Assembly: GCA_015059435.1 (NCBI GenBank)
Contig: SVAJ01000001.1
Coordinates: 1-64,000, forward strand
DNA length: 64,000 bases
Origin: Bacillota bacterium
GTDB lineage: Bacteria > Bacillota_I > Bacilli_A > RF39 > UBA660
Direction of reading: 5' to 3'
Shown here piece after piece: positions 32,999 to 43,652 of this stretch. Both the position numbers and the translations under genes were made by a program. The notes under the pieces were generated by a model. It ran no database searches and was not told where the DNA came from. It was given only the letters and a program-made list of their open reading frames with translations. Each line of letters begins with the position of its first letter. Within the stretch, counting starts at the first letter, position 1.

Positions 32999-34151
32999 AG
33001 TCATTTTCTTTAACAAATTTTTCGAATTTTGTTATTTCTTGTGTATCTAGATTTGTTTTAGATAATTTTTCTATTAAACTCTTTTGTTCTCTTGATAGTT
33101 TTTTAGGTGTATATACTTTAAATATTACATACATATCACCTTTTCTATTACGATAATTATTATCTATACCTTTGCCTTTGATACGTTGTTTATCTCCACT
33201 ATTTACTCCTGCAGAAATATTTAGTTTTACATTACCATGAATTGTAGGTATTTCTTTTTTACAACCTAATAGAGCTTCTGTAATAGTAAGTGGTACTTCT
33301 ACATAGATATCATCATTATCTCTCATGAAATATTTATGTTCTTCTACTATAAATTCTAGATATAAATCACCATTACTTCCACCGTTTGTTCCTGGATTAC
33401 CTTTTCCACTAACTCTTAGACGATCTCCTGTATTAATACCAGCTGGTATATTAACTGTAATAGTTTTATTCTTTTTGATTCTTCCTTTACCTTTACAATG
33501 ACTACATTTAGTCTTATAAGTTTTACCTAATCCATTACAATCTGGACATGTTGTTTTTGACATGAATGCTCCTAGTATTGTTCTTTGTTCTGTAGTTATA
33601 GTACCACTACCGTGGCAAGTAGAACATGTTTCTTCATCAAATCCACCTTTACCGTTACATTCATCACATTCTTCTACTACATCTAGGTCGAATTTTTTAT
33701 CTGTACCATATACGGATTCATCAAAACTTAGGTTCATTCGCATTAGAACATCACTACCGCGTGTAGCGCGGTTTCTTGATGAACCTCCAAAATTAGAGAA
33801 ACCAGATGAGTAAGATCCCCCTGCTCCTCCAAAGATGGAATCAAATATATCTCCAAAATCAAATTCTGCTCCAGAGAATCCTCCACCGAATCCATTGAAA
33901 CCTCCGTATCCAGCTCCACCGTTTCCTACACCTGCATGTCCGTATTGATCATACATTTTACGTTTTGATTCATCAGATAAAACTTCATAGGCTTCTTGAG
34001 CTTCTTTAAATTTTTCTTCTGCGTCTGGATTATCTTTATTTAAATCTGGATGGTATTGTTTAGCTTTTTTACGGAAAGCACTTTTTATTTCAGATTCACT
34101 AGCATCTTTTGATACACCTAACACTTCATAGTAATCACGTTTATCTGCCAT
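32997..34151 (-). CDS. dnaJ: Chaperone DnaJ
   Basis: 384 residues, full type-I DnaJ. J domain (1-70) with the HPD motif in [11 protein letters not shown]; Gly/Phe-rich region (about 75-120); four zinc-binding repeats [24 protein letters not shown] and CSHCKGKG (about 150-215); C-terminal substrate-binding domain. It hands unfolded clients to DnaK and stimulates its ATPase. It is the last gene of the heat-shock operon, 13 bases after pepF. Confidence 0.97.
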   Translation of the reverse strand: MADKRDYYEVLGVSKDASESEIKSAFRKKAKQYHPDLNKDNPDAEEKFKEAQEAYEVLSDESKRKMYDQYGHAGVGNGGAGYGGFNGFGGGFSGAEFDFGDIFDSIFGGAGGSYSSGFSNFGGSSRNRATRGSDVLMRMNLSFDESVYGTDKKFDLDVVEECDECNGKGGFDEETCSTCHGSGTITTEQRTILGAFMSKTTCPDCNGLGKTYKTKCSHCKGKGRIKKNKTITVNIPAGINTGDRLRVSGKGNPGTNGGSNGDLYLEFIVEEHKYFMRDNDDIYVEVPLTITEALLGCKKEIPTIHGNVKLNISAGVNSGDKQRIKGKGIDNNYRNRKGDMYVIFKVYTPKKLSREQKSLIEKLSKTNLDTQEITKFEKFVKEND

Positions 34152-34163
34152 AATTTCACCTCT

Positions 34164-35966
34164 TTACTTACTGTTATAAACTTGTTTAAATTCCTCTAAA
34201 GTTTCTTTGAAGTCATTAAGTGCACTCTCAAAAACTTTAGTATCACATAAATCTATATCGATTAACTTTAATACTTCTAATGGATAATTTTTTCCTCCAC
34301 TTGCTAAGAAATTTAAATATTTATCTTTAAATCCTGGAGTCTCATTAATAATATTTTTATATACATAACAAGCTATTGATAAACTCGTTGCGTATTGATA
34401 GACATAGAATGGTGTATAAAAGTGTGGTATACGTAACCATTCATATTTTATATCTTCATCTACTACTACGTTATCTCCAAAATACTCTTTATTTAATTTG
34501 TAGTATATATCACATAGATAATCGCTTGTTAAAACATTGCCGTTATCTACGTGTTCATGAGCAATTTTTTCAAATTCTGCAAACATTGTTTGTCTATATA
34601 TAGTCGCTTTAAATAATTCCAATTTTTCATTTAAGATAGCTAATTTTTCTTCTTTACTATTAGAGTTTTTATACATATAGTGACTCAATAACAATTCATT
34701 AGTAGTTGATGCTATTTCTGCTAAAAAGATTGGATAATTAGCTGTTATATATGGATTAGCTTTATTATTAAGATATGTATGCATAGAATGACCTAATTCA
34801 TGCGCTAATGTTGATACATCATTATAATCTTCTGTATAGTTTAGTAGAACATATGGTAATGTATCATAGCTACCTGTGGAGTATGCTCCACCTCTTTTAC
34901 CTTTATTTGGATAGATATCTATCCAACCATCAGCAAATGCAGTCTTTAATATATTTGTATACTCATCTCCATATACACTTAGTGCATTAAGAACTAATTC
35001 TTTTGCTTCTTCAAATGAATATTTTTTATTATTTTCTTTTACTATAGAAACATAACTATCATATAGATGATATTCATCTAAATTAAGTATTTCTTTTTTT
35101 AAATCATAATACTCATATAATGTATCTAGATTATCTCTAACTACTTTTATTAAATTATCATATAGAGTAATTGGAATATTTTTAGGTTTTAAATACATTT
35201 CAATAGAACTATTATAATTTCTTAAACGTGCTGTTATTGAATCATTAGTAACTGTTGTATTATATGTAGAAGTTAATGTATTTTCTAAGTTTTTATAACT
35301 TTTATACAATTTATTAAATGCATCTTTTCTAACACTTCTATCTTTGCTTCTTATATAAATTGAATAATTAGCTTCTGTTAATTCTACTTCTTTATTATTT
35401 TCGTCTTTAATATTATCAAATTTTAAATCAGCATTTCTTAAATATGAAGATGTATAATAACTTGAATCTAGTACAGGAGAATATGCTGAAATTACTTTTT
35501 CTACTTCTTCTGATAAGGTATGCTCTTTCTCTTTTAAGATTCTTTCTATTGGATATTTATGAGAAGTAAGTTCTTTTTCTTCTTCTAAATATCTTAATAT
35601 TTTATTTTTATCTTCTTTTAGCATTCTTGGAATTATATTAGCTGTTTTTTCGTTGTATTCTGCATAAAGATTTGTAATTTTGCCAGCTAAGCTTTGATAA
35701 GTACTATTTGATTTATCTTCATCACTTTTACAATTTGAATATACTGATAGTTTTTCTAATATTCTATTTACTTTTTCGTCTTGTATAAAGAAGTCTTTAA
35801 AATTAGTAGAATTATCTAGAAAGTTATCTTCTAATTTAACTAACTTATCTAATTCTTTTTTTAATTTATTATAATCTTCATTAAATTCATCTATAGTTTT
35901 ATATATTTTTTCTATATTCCATTTATCTTTACTACTTTGCTCATCTCTTGTTTTAATTTTATCCAT
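34164..35966 (-). CDS. pepF: Oligoendopeptidase F (M3 metallopeptidase)
   Basis: 600 residues, the usual PepF length. The zinc site is LAHELGHSMHTYLN (HExxH) with a downstream Glu in FLAEIASTTNELLLSHYM. It cleaves short peptides of roughly 7-17 residues in the cytoplasm. Its place between dnaK and dnaJ is unusual and suggests heat-shock control, with peptide disposal after proteolysis. AGGGAGAAA precedes the ATG. Confidence 0.95.
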   Translation of the reverse strand: MDKIKTRDEQSSKDKWNIEKIYKTIDEFNEDYNKLKKELDKLVKLEDNFLDNSTNFKDFFIQDEKVNRILEKLSVYSNCKSDEDKSNSTYQSLAGKITNLYAEYNEKTANIIPRMLKEDKNKILRYLEEEKELTSHKYPIERILKEKEHTLSEEVEKVISAYSPVLDSSYYTSSYLRNADLKFDNIKDENNKEVELTEANYSIYIRSKDRSVRKDAFNKLYKSYKNLENTLTSTYNTTVTNDSITARLRNYNSSIEMYLKPKNIPITLYDNLIKVVRDNLDTLYEYYDLKKEILNLDEYHLYDSYVSIVKENNKKYSFEEAKELVLNALSVYGDEYTNILKTAFADGWIDIYPNKGKRGGAYSTGSYDTLPYVLLNYTEDYNDVSTLAHELGHSMHTYLNNKANPYITANYPIFLAEIASTTNELLLSHYMYKNSNSKEEKLAILNEKLELFKATIYRQTMFAEFEKIAHEHVDNGNVLTSDYLCDIYYKLNKEYFGDNVVVDEDIKYEWLRIPHFYTPFYVYQYATSLSIACYVYKNIINETPGFKDKYLNFLASGGKNYPLEVLKLIDIDLCDTKVFESALNDFKETLEEFKQVYNSK

Positions 35967-35990
35967 TATTTTCTCCCTATTTATAATATT

Positions 35991-36017
35991 AAGAAGTAGT
36001 CGTATTGGCTACTTCTT
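35991..36017 (-). other. Stem-loop between dnaK and pepF
   Basis: Stem AAGAAGTAG (35991-35999) and CTACTTCTT (36009-36017) with a nine-base loop, no T-tract on the minus-strand 3' side. More likely an mRNA stabiliser or processing site that keeps dnaK message abundant than a true terminator. Confidence 0.55.
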
Positions 36018-36025
36018 AATTAATT

Positions 36026-37849
<1,824 letters not shown>

Positions 37850-37859
37850 TTATCTCTCC

Positions 37860-38387
37860 TTATTTTTGATTTATTTTTACTGAGGCAGGTCTTATTACTC
37901 TACCTTTTAATTTATATCCTTTAGCTAGTACTTCAATAACTACTTCATCTTCCATATCCTCGATACAGTCAGTTACTAAAGCTTGTTCTTGTGTTGGATC
38001 AAATACTTCTCCAACTCTATTAATTACTTCTACTCCAGATTTTGTTAAGATGTTCATTAAATTTTGATAAATTAAATTAACACCTTCTGTAAATTTAGAA
38101 CTTTCACTATTTGATTCTAGTGCACGTTCAAAGTTATCTACAACCGGAAGAAGTTCAAGTATTAAATCTTGATTAGCAAATTTTAATATGTTAGCTGTTT
38201 CTTCATCTTTTCTTCTTCTATAGTTGATAAGTTCAGCTTGAGCTAATTTTACTTTTTCAGTTAGAACTTTGTTTTCTTCTGTTAATTTAGAGATTTCTTC
38301 ATCTATTTTTACCATTTCTTCATTAACATCTTGTTCTAATGTTTTTTCTTCTAATTCTTCAATTTTTTCTTCTACTTTTTTAGCCAT
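37860..38387 (-). CDS. grpE: Nucleotide exchange factor GrpE
   Basis: 175 residues: a long acidic coiled coil (1-90), then the beta-domain with LLPVVDNFERALE and GVEVINRVGEVFDPTQEQAL, ending GRVIRPASVKI. It releases ADP from DnaK. The ATG lies five bases after the hrcA stop; the ribosome site AAAGG is inside the last hrcA codons, so the two are coupled. Confidence 0.97.
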   Translation of the reverse strand: MAKKVEEKIEELEEKTLEQDVNEEMVKIDEEISKLTEENKVLTEKVKLAQAELINYRRRKDEETANILKFANQDLILELLPVVDNFERALESNSESSKFTEGVNLIYQNLMNILTKSGVEVINRVGEVFDPTQEQALVTDCIEDMEDEVVIEVLAKGYKLKGRVIRPASVKINQK

Positions 38388-38392
38388 AATAT

Positions 38393-39379
38393 CTACCTTT
38401 CTATATTTTCTTTCATGTATTCTAACATAGAAACTACTCTGTCATATTCCATTCTCTTTGGACCAATAATTGCTAGTGTTCCTTCTTCATTACCATTCTT
38501 GAATTTAGTTTTTATTACTGTGACATCATCATCGATATTAGATTCTTTACCAATATAAACTTTAATGTTATTGTCAGAATCCTCTTCAATATTTTGAAGC
38601 AATTCTTTATCTTCTAATTTATTGAAGACACTTTTTATCTTATCTACATTACTAAATTCTGGTTGATTTAAGAACTTATTACGTCCAACTATATTTACTT
38701 CTTGATTTGTAAAATCATTAAATACATGATAGAAGGCATTATATAGTTGTTCATGTTGTTTTACATATTTACCTATTATAGGTTTGATTTCGTACTCTAG
38801 CTTAGTACTAATCTCATCTATAGGAGTACCTGCAATTAAGTTATTTATTAGACCTACAGTCTTCTTTACTTCTTCTAAGGATACATCTTGAAGTTTAATA
38901 TTTTTATGTTCAACATGTCCTTTATCAGTAACTATAATTACTATCATGCTAGCATCATCAATCGGAACTACTTCTATTTGTTTTAGAAGATTCTCATGAG
39001 ATGTACTACCAAGTACTACAGTAGCATAATTAGTCATATCTGATATAACCTGCAAACTCTTAGTTATTACATCAGATAGTGCAAGTTGCTGATTATGGAA
39101 GACTATTTGAAGTTTTAACATATCTTCTCCACTCATCTTCTTTAACTCCATTAGATTATCTACATAATAACGATAACCTTTTTCACTAGGAATTCTTCCA
39201 GATGATGTATGTGTTTTTTCTAATAGTCCAGCGTTTTCTAGAGACATCATTTCATTACGAACTGTCGCACTAGAACATTTTAGTGTTTTACTAATTAAAT
39301 TAGAACCTACTGGTTTGGCTAATTTAATATAATGCTCAACTATTAACTTCAAAATCTTGTTTTGTCTATCAGTTAACAT
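38393..39379 (-). CDS. hrcA: Heat-inducible transcription repressor HrcA
   Basis: About 328 residues. The start is taken at the ATG at 39379 (MLTDRQNKILK), nine bases after AGGAGG; in-frame ATG 39385 and TTG 39388 are too close to it. N-terminal winged helix (SATVRNEMMSLENAGLLEKT, then SSGRIPSEKGYRYYVD) and a GAF-like domain. It binds CIRCE elements and represses heat-shock genes while GroEL keeps it active. Here it leads its own operon under two CIRCEs and probably also controls hsp20. groESL is not in the window. Confidence 0.96.
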   Translation of the reverse strand: MLTDRQNKILKLIVEHYIKLAKPVGSNLISKTLKCSSATVRNEMMSLENAGLLEKTHTSSGRIPSEKGYRYYVDNLMELKKMSGEDMLKLQIVFHNQQLALSDVITKSLQVISDMTNYATVVLGSTSHENLLKQIEVVPIDDASMIVIIVTDKGHVEHKNIKLQDVSLEEVKKTVGLINNLIAGTPIDEISTKLEYEIKPIIGKYVKQHEQLYNAFYHVFNDFTNQEVNIVGRNKFLNQPEFSNVDKIKSVFNKLEDKELLQNIEEDSDNNIKVYIGKESNIDDDVTVIKTKFKNGNEEGTLAIIGPKRMEYDRVVSMLEYMKENIER

Positions 39380-39392
39380 TTGCATCAACCTC

Positions 39393-39419
39393 CTAGCACT
39401 ATTATTTTATGAGTGCTAA
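39393..39419 (-). promoter_or_regulatory. CIRCE operator 2 of the hrcA operon
   Basis: On the minus strand TTAGCACTC, nine bases, TAGTGCTAG: one arm perfect, the other with two changes. It lies in the untranslated leader just after the transcription start and directly before the ribosome site. Confidence 0.85.
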
Positions 39420-39423
39420 TGAT

Positions 39424-39465
39424 ATTGTATGACTTTTTTTAGCACTTGTCAATATATTGTGCTAA
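39424..39465 (-). promoter_or_regulatory. hrcA promoter with CIRCE operator 1
   Basis: -35 TTGACA (39447-39452), 17-base spacer, -10 TACAAT (39424-39429). The -35 lies inside CIRCE 1 (39439-39465): TTAGCACAA, nine bases, AAGTGCTAA. Together with CIRCE 2 this gives two HrcA sites about 46 bases apart on one promoter. Confidence 0.88.
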
Positions 39466-39486
39466 TTATTTCTTTCTATACAAAAA

Positions 39487-39507
39487 AAGTAGTCAATTTG
39501 ACTACTT
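39487..39507 (-). terminator. Terminator after the prepilin-like gene
   Basis: Stem AAGTAGTC (39487-39494) and GACTACTT (39500-39507) with A-run on the left, overlapping the stop codon at 39502; it insulates the hrcA promoter. Confidence 0.8.
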
Positions 39508-41112
39508 ATTTACTTTTATGAATAAAAATTGATCATATGATAATGTTGAATAAGTAGCTACTTTTACACTATTAGTTAATGCATTAGATGCCGCACTTTC
39601 ATTATACTTATCATAAATTTCTACATAAGGTTTCACTCCAGATCTTGTAGTTGATGATCTTTCCCATTCATATTTATTTGAAGAACATACAACATTACCA
39701 TTTGTTACTCCTAAATAACATTTATGTTCACGATTCTTCATGGTAAATTTTTTCATACCTTCGTTAGGACTATCTGAGTATTTAATTTCCCATTTTTGAT
39801 TGTTCCCCCCATTAAATAATAAAAAGCCTGCTGATCCATTATTATATGTTAATACTTTATTTTTAGTATATTCATAGTTTTGTCTGATTATATATACTCC
39901 ATCTTTGGCTTCTTGTGGTTGGAAAGCACTTATATGTATACCATCACTTGTTTCTACCTCTGAATGATCAGTTGTTGATGATCCATGCTCAGTATAATCA
40001 GAGGACTTTATTGTGGTCCAACTAGTTCCATCTGAACTAACTGATAGGTCGTGATCTTTATATTTTCTAGCATCTGTGTAATAGTGCCATACTGCTACTT
40101 CATTTAAATCATGTTCTGCATCAAAACTAATTTTCATACAAACTTCTTTACTAGTATCTGGATTTTTTGCAAAATAATGTAGGGTGTTGTCATCAGCTAT
40201 CTTTAATTTACCATCAGTGATTTTTGATATGTTACCCCCAGGTGATTCTATATTTCCAACTACACTCGGTGTTTTACCTTTAGCTATATTTCTTCCAGTT
40301 GTATCAATTGCTTGAATTTCAGCCCAAGCAACATAATCGTTTTTATCACTCTTTTTTACACAATCTTTAATATATTTTACTTGATTTAATGCTGAATTTG
40401 TTCTTGTAGGTGCTTCTGCTTTAGTAATTACTACTTTACCTAATCCTGAATTTACATATCTCATATATTTAACATCTAAAAATTTTAATGGTTTATCATT
40501 AATTTTTAGGTTATTATTAATAGTATCTCCATTTTCTGTGACGTCTGTTCCTGCATAACCTACAGCTGTATACTCTCTATCTATTATGATATTGTTATTT
40601 TCATTATTTTTAAATGTATCGCCATTTCCTCCTGGTGCCTCCATAATTTTACGTTCTTCTTCATCTTCGCCATAAGTTATATATGAATTTGTTTGTTCAT
40701 TTATAGAATCACTTCTACCTAAATGAATGTATAAAAAATCATTTTCTTTTAAGTAAATAGTACCAGATATATATGACCCATTTTTATATTCTGCACTTAA
40801 ACTTGCTGGCCATTCAGAAGTAGAAGTTTTATTCTGTTTAGCGCCATATAATTCTATATTATAATACCCATCTGATTGTACTATGTATAATCTACCTTGA
40901 TCCTCTGTATCAATACTGCTATCATACTCCATATGCTGATCAGTAAGACCATATCTATTTAATTCATCATCAATTGCATCTACTAAGGTTCTAGTGTTTT
41001 TTCTAGTTACCCCCATAGTAGACATTAATGCAAAAGTAATTAAAAAAATCATTAAAGTTAAACCATATAATAATGATGATATTGCAAACCCTTTATTATT
41101 TATTCTCTTCAT
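39502..41112 (-). CDS. Prepilin-like surface protein with discoidin-type domain
   Basis: The ATG at 41112 follows AGGTGAGTAAT; a GTG three codons upstream lies in the ribosome site. 536 residues. The start MKRINNKGFAISSLL looks like a type IV prepilin leader cleaved between Gly8 and Phe9, followed by a 22-residue hydrophobic helix, but the usual Glu at +5 is Ser. Later regions: a glycine-containing MEAPGGNGDTF segment; a probable F5/8-type C (discoidin) fold with NIAKGKTPSV and DLNEVAVWHYYTDARKYKDH, DLSVSSDGTSW; and a ricin-like end. No pilus assembly genes are nearby, so the export route is uncertain. Confidence 0.7.
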   Translation of the reverse strand: MKRINNKGFAISSLLYGLTLMIFLITFALMSTMGVTRKNTRTLVDAIDDELNRYGLTDQHMEYDSSIDTEDQGRLYIVQSDGYYNIELYGAKQNKTSTSEWPASLSAEYKNGSYISGTIYLKENDFLYIHLGRSDSINEQTNSYITYGEDEEERKIMEAPGGNGDTFKNNENNNIIIDREYTAVGYAGTDVTENGDTINNNLKINDKPLKFLDVKYMRYVNSGLGKVVITKAEAPTRTNSALNQVKYIKDCVKKSDKNDYVAWAEIQAIDTTGRNIAKGKTPSVVGNIESPGGNISKITDGKLKIADDNTLHYFAKNPDTSKEVCMKISFDAEHDLNEVAVWHYYTDARKYKDHDLSVSSDGTSWTTIKSSDYTEHGSSTTDHSEVETSDGIHISAFQPQEAKDGVYIIRQNYEYTKNKVLTYNNGSAGFLLFNGGNNQKWEIKYSDSPNEGMKKFTMKNREHKCYLGVTNGNVVCSSNKYEWERSSTTRSGVKPYVEIYDKYNESAASNALTNSVKVATYSTLSYDQFLFIKVNK

Positions 41113-41146
41113 ATTACTCACCTATCTTAAAGTAATTTTATCACAT

Positions 41147-41686
41147 TTACTTTAAGATTACTACCCATTTATCACCATATTTTTTGCTCTTTACTACTTC
41201 TAGGTTATCTGGATATATTATTTTATCTATATCACTGCTTTCTGCAACAATAATCCCAGACTCATTTAATAAATTATATTCTGTTATTAATTTTATACTT
41301 TCTTCTATATAATTTGTCTTATATGGAGGATCTAAAAATATAATATCAAATTTTATATTCTCATCTTTAAAATAACTTAGTGCTTTTTTATAATCTAAAT
41401 TTATACTTTTTAAATTATCTATTCCAATAGTAGTTTTATTTTTTTCTATTGTAGTTATTGCTTTTCTATTATTATCAATAGCATATGCATATTTAGAACC
41501 TTCACTTAATGATTCAATAGCTAGATTACCACTACCAGAAAACAAATCTAAAACTATACTATCTTCAATATAGTTTTGAATAGTTGCAAATAAACTTTCC
41601 TTTACTCTATCCATAGTTGGTCTTGTTCCATCTATATCATGTCCTAAAATATTTCTACCTTTATATATTCCACTAATTACTTTCAT
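41147..41686 (-). CDS. rsmD: 16S rRNA (guanine966-N2)-methyltransferase RsmD
   Basis: 179 residues. SAM-binding motif VLDLFSGSGNLAIESLS, an acidic turn in AIDNNRKAI, and the catalytic DPPY (IIFLDPPYKTNY). The N-terminus MKVISGIYKGRNI and TRPTMDRVKESLF are RsmD signatures. It methylates G966 of 16S rRNA. It is the Bacillus ylbH equivalent and follows ylbF with a four-base overlap. In Bacillus coaD comes next; here it does not. Confidence 0.93.
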   Translation of the reverse strand: MKVISGIYKGRNILGHDIDGTRPTMDRVKESLFATIQNYIEDSIVLDLFSGSGNLAIESLSEGSKYAYAIDNNRKAITTIEKNKTTIGIDNLKSINLDYKKALSYFKDENIKFDIIFLDPPYKTNYIEESIKLITEYNLLNESGIIVAESSDIDKIIYPDNLEVVKSKKYGDKWVVILK

Positions 41687-41964
41687 CTACAATTACCTCG
41701 ATTATTTATTTCTTTTAGTTTATTATTAATTGACATTATCAATAAATTAATATCTGTTTCACTTTCTTTATATTTTTTATATAATTCATTTTTGTATATT
41801 TCTTTTTTTAATTCTTCACTAGGTTTTTCTTTATATTTACTAATTAATTCTAGTAAGTTTCGATCTTCTGTTGTTTGTTTATTTAACTCTTTTATTTTTT
41901 TTACTTCTTCTTGATTATCTAAACTTATTTTTAAATTGTCTATTTTTTCTAATAATTCTTCCAT
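41683..41964 (-). CDS. ylbF: YlbF/YmcA-family protein
   Basis: 93 residues, all helical: DNQEEVKKIKELNKQTTEDR, then LYKKYKESETDINLLIMSIN. This matches the YlbF/YmcA family, which in Bacillus forms a complex with YmcA and YaaT that affects mRNA maturation by RNase Y and thereby sporulation, competence and biofilm. Position next to rsmD, ylbE and ylbD is the Bacillus order and supports the call. Overlaps rsmD by four bases. Confidence 0.8.
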   Translation of the reverse strand: MEELLEKIDNLKISLDNQEEVKKIKELNKQTTEDRNLLELISKYKEKPSEELKKEIYKNELYKKYKESETDINLLIMSINNKLKEINNRGNCR

Positions 41965-41985
41965 GCTCTTATTGTATCATAAAAT

Positions 41986-42207
41986 CTATTTTAATACATC
42001 CATAAATGTCTCTATCATATTTATATTACTAGATAAACGTTCCAATTTATCTTTAGTAGTTAATTTATATCTTTCTTTCATTTCTTTTATTAAAAATCTA
42101 ATATTTCTACCATCTCTATTTAATGCTTTATACCAATAGGAATTTTCTCTTAAATATCTATATATATTTGGATCTTCTTTTATTATTCTTATTGTGTATA
42201 AATCCAT
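41986..42207 (-). CDS. ylbE: YlbE-like protein
   Basis: 73 residues, with YRYLRENSYWYKALNRDGRN (17-36), the aromatic core of the YlbE-like family. Function unknown. The ATG is directly next to the ylbD stop codon with no gap. Called mostly by the conserved cluster ylbD-ylbE-ylbF-rsmD. Confidence 0.75.
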   Translation of the reverse strand: MDLYTIRIIKEDPNIYRYLRENSYWYKALNRDGRNIRFLIKEMKERYKLTTKDKLERLSSNINMIETFMDVLK

Positions 42208-42552
42208 CTAATCCTCAAAATATCTAAATAATGGTCTTGGTTCATATATTGGAGTAGTTACTTTGTTACCTATACCAATTTCTTGTAGTAATCCTATTGT
42301 TTTTTGAATATTTGTAATACCTTTTTGAACTGAATCTAAATCTACATTTTTAATTGTATTAATTAAATCTGGAATGCTCGTTATTTCTTCTTTTTGGTTT
42401 GCAGCTGGAAAATATTTATTCCATACAGGAGAATTTTCTCCATATATTTCATATAGTTCATATAGTTTCTGCCAATTAGTTTTACCATTTATAATATAGT
42501 CGGCAAGTTCACTATGATTTCTCGCAAAATATTTAAATGATTCTTTAGACAT
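42208..42552 (-). CDS. ylbD: YlbD-like protein
   Basis: 114 residues. FKYFARNHSELADYIINGKT followed by NWQKLYELYEIYGE matches the YlbD family, described in Bacillus as a putative spore-coat protein. No other sporulation gene is visible here, so a coat role is doubtful and a general role is likelier. AGGTGATATT precedes the ATG. First gene of the ylb cluster. Confidence 0.78.
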   Translation of the reverse strand: MSKESFKYFARNHSELADYIINGKTNWQKLYELYEIYGENSPVWNKYFPAANQKEEITSIPDLINTIKNVDLDSVQKGITNIQKTIGLLQEIGIGNKVTTPIYEPRPLFRYFED

Positions 42553-42590
42553 AATATCACCTATGATATTCTATGCAGTATAAATAAAAA

Positions 42591-42608
42591 AAGAAGCTAT
42601 TGCTTCTT
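42591..42608 (-). terminator. Terminator after the zincin gene
   Basis: Stem AAGAAGC and GCTTCTT with a four-base loop and A-run on the left, overlapping the stop codon region at 42597. Confidence 0.75.
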
Positions 42609-43649
42609 AAGAATATGATTATTTTCATATATTTCATTTATTTTTAATATTTCATCTTTGAAAGTTATAAATAATTTATCTATATCTTCATCTTTACTAA
42701 AATCAATTCCAATGTATTTTAGACATTCATAGAAGTTTTCTGTATTAACTAATTCATTTAATTTAATAAATTTATTAGTCATTTCATCATTAGGTTGATT
42801 TATTGCATAAAAAGCTATTAATGTTCCTACTATATATCCAATATTATTTATATACTTGAATTTATACTCTTTTTTGTCACCTAGTAAATTTCTTATTTCA
42901 AATTCAAACCCTTCTTTATTACTCCAACCAAAGTCACATAGTTCTTTTCTATCTTTCCATGTGTTTTCATTTATTGATCCAAATTTCATATAGCTATCAA
43001 TTAGTGTTAATTCTGTAAGAATTTCATCGGAAATTCTAGCACAATCATTAATTCTCATTTTCTTTATCTTAGATATTTCTTCTATGTTATACCCTTTTTC
43101 TTCTAAATATTTAAACAATAACATTTCAAAATATATAGAAATTCCTTCTGTTAATAATAATCGTGTTGTCTTAGAGACTGGTGATTCCTCTAAATTCAAT
43201 TGATGTATAAATTCGTGAATAATTGTCTCTAGATCTTCATAGTTATGATTTATTATTGCGTGAATCTCACGCTTGTTATCATCTGAGATTCCCGAATAGG
43301 AATAATCATTTTCAGTAGTAGTATCAGAATCAATAAAATCTAAAACGCCATTTTTTATATATTCGTCAAAGTTATCCAAAAATACTGGTATTTTATTTTT
43401 TATAAAATTTCTAACTATATCTAGGGATTGAGTACTACTTAAATAAATATTTCTTTTTTGATAAAATGAATAAATGCTAGCATACTTTTCAATTGAAGAT
43501 TGATACGCTATATCATTTTCATATATTGTTGTGACTGTGTTTATGGTCAAGTAAAAGAATAGATGAAGATCTTCCATATAAATCGTATCATCTATTCTTT
43601 TACAATATTCATTTAATCTATCATTAATAATTTTATATTTTTCTTCCAT
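42597..43649 (-). CDS. Putative zinc metallopeptidase (zincin), unknown family
   Basis: 350 residues, no signal peptide. The zincin motif HExxH is in TIIHEFIHQLN (about residues 160-170), and a Glu in LLLTEGISIYFEMLLF, about 23 residues on, is a fitting third ligand (gluzincin pattern). The rest is helical and Tyr/Asn/Lys-rich. No family recognised. It follows parC by three bases, so it is read with topoisomerase IV, without an evident functional link. Toxin-like or housekeeping peptidase are both open. Confidence 0.65.
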   Translation of the reverse strand: MEEKYKIINDRLNEYCKRIDDTIYMEDLHLFFYLTINTVTTIYENDIAYQSSIEKYASIYSFYQKRNIYLSSTQSLDIVRNFIKNKIPVFLDNFDEYIKNGVLDFIDSDTTTENDYSYSGISDDNKREIHAIINHNYEDLETIIHEFIHQLNLEESPVSKTTRLLLTEGISIYFEMLLFKYLEEKGYNIEEISKIKKMRINDCARISDEILTELTLIDSYMKFGSINENTWKDRKELCDFGWSNKEGFEFEIRNLLGDKKEYKFKYINNIGYIVGTLIAFYAINQPNDEMTNKFIKLNELVNTENFYECLKYIGIDFSKDEDIDKLFITFKDEILKINEIYENNHILKKQ

Positions 43650-43652
43650 AAT

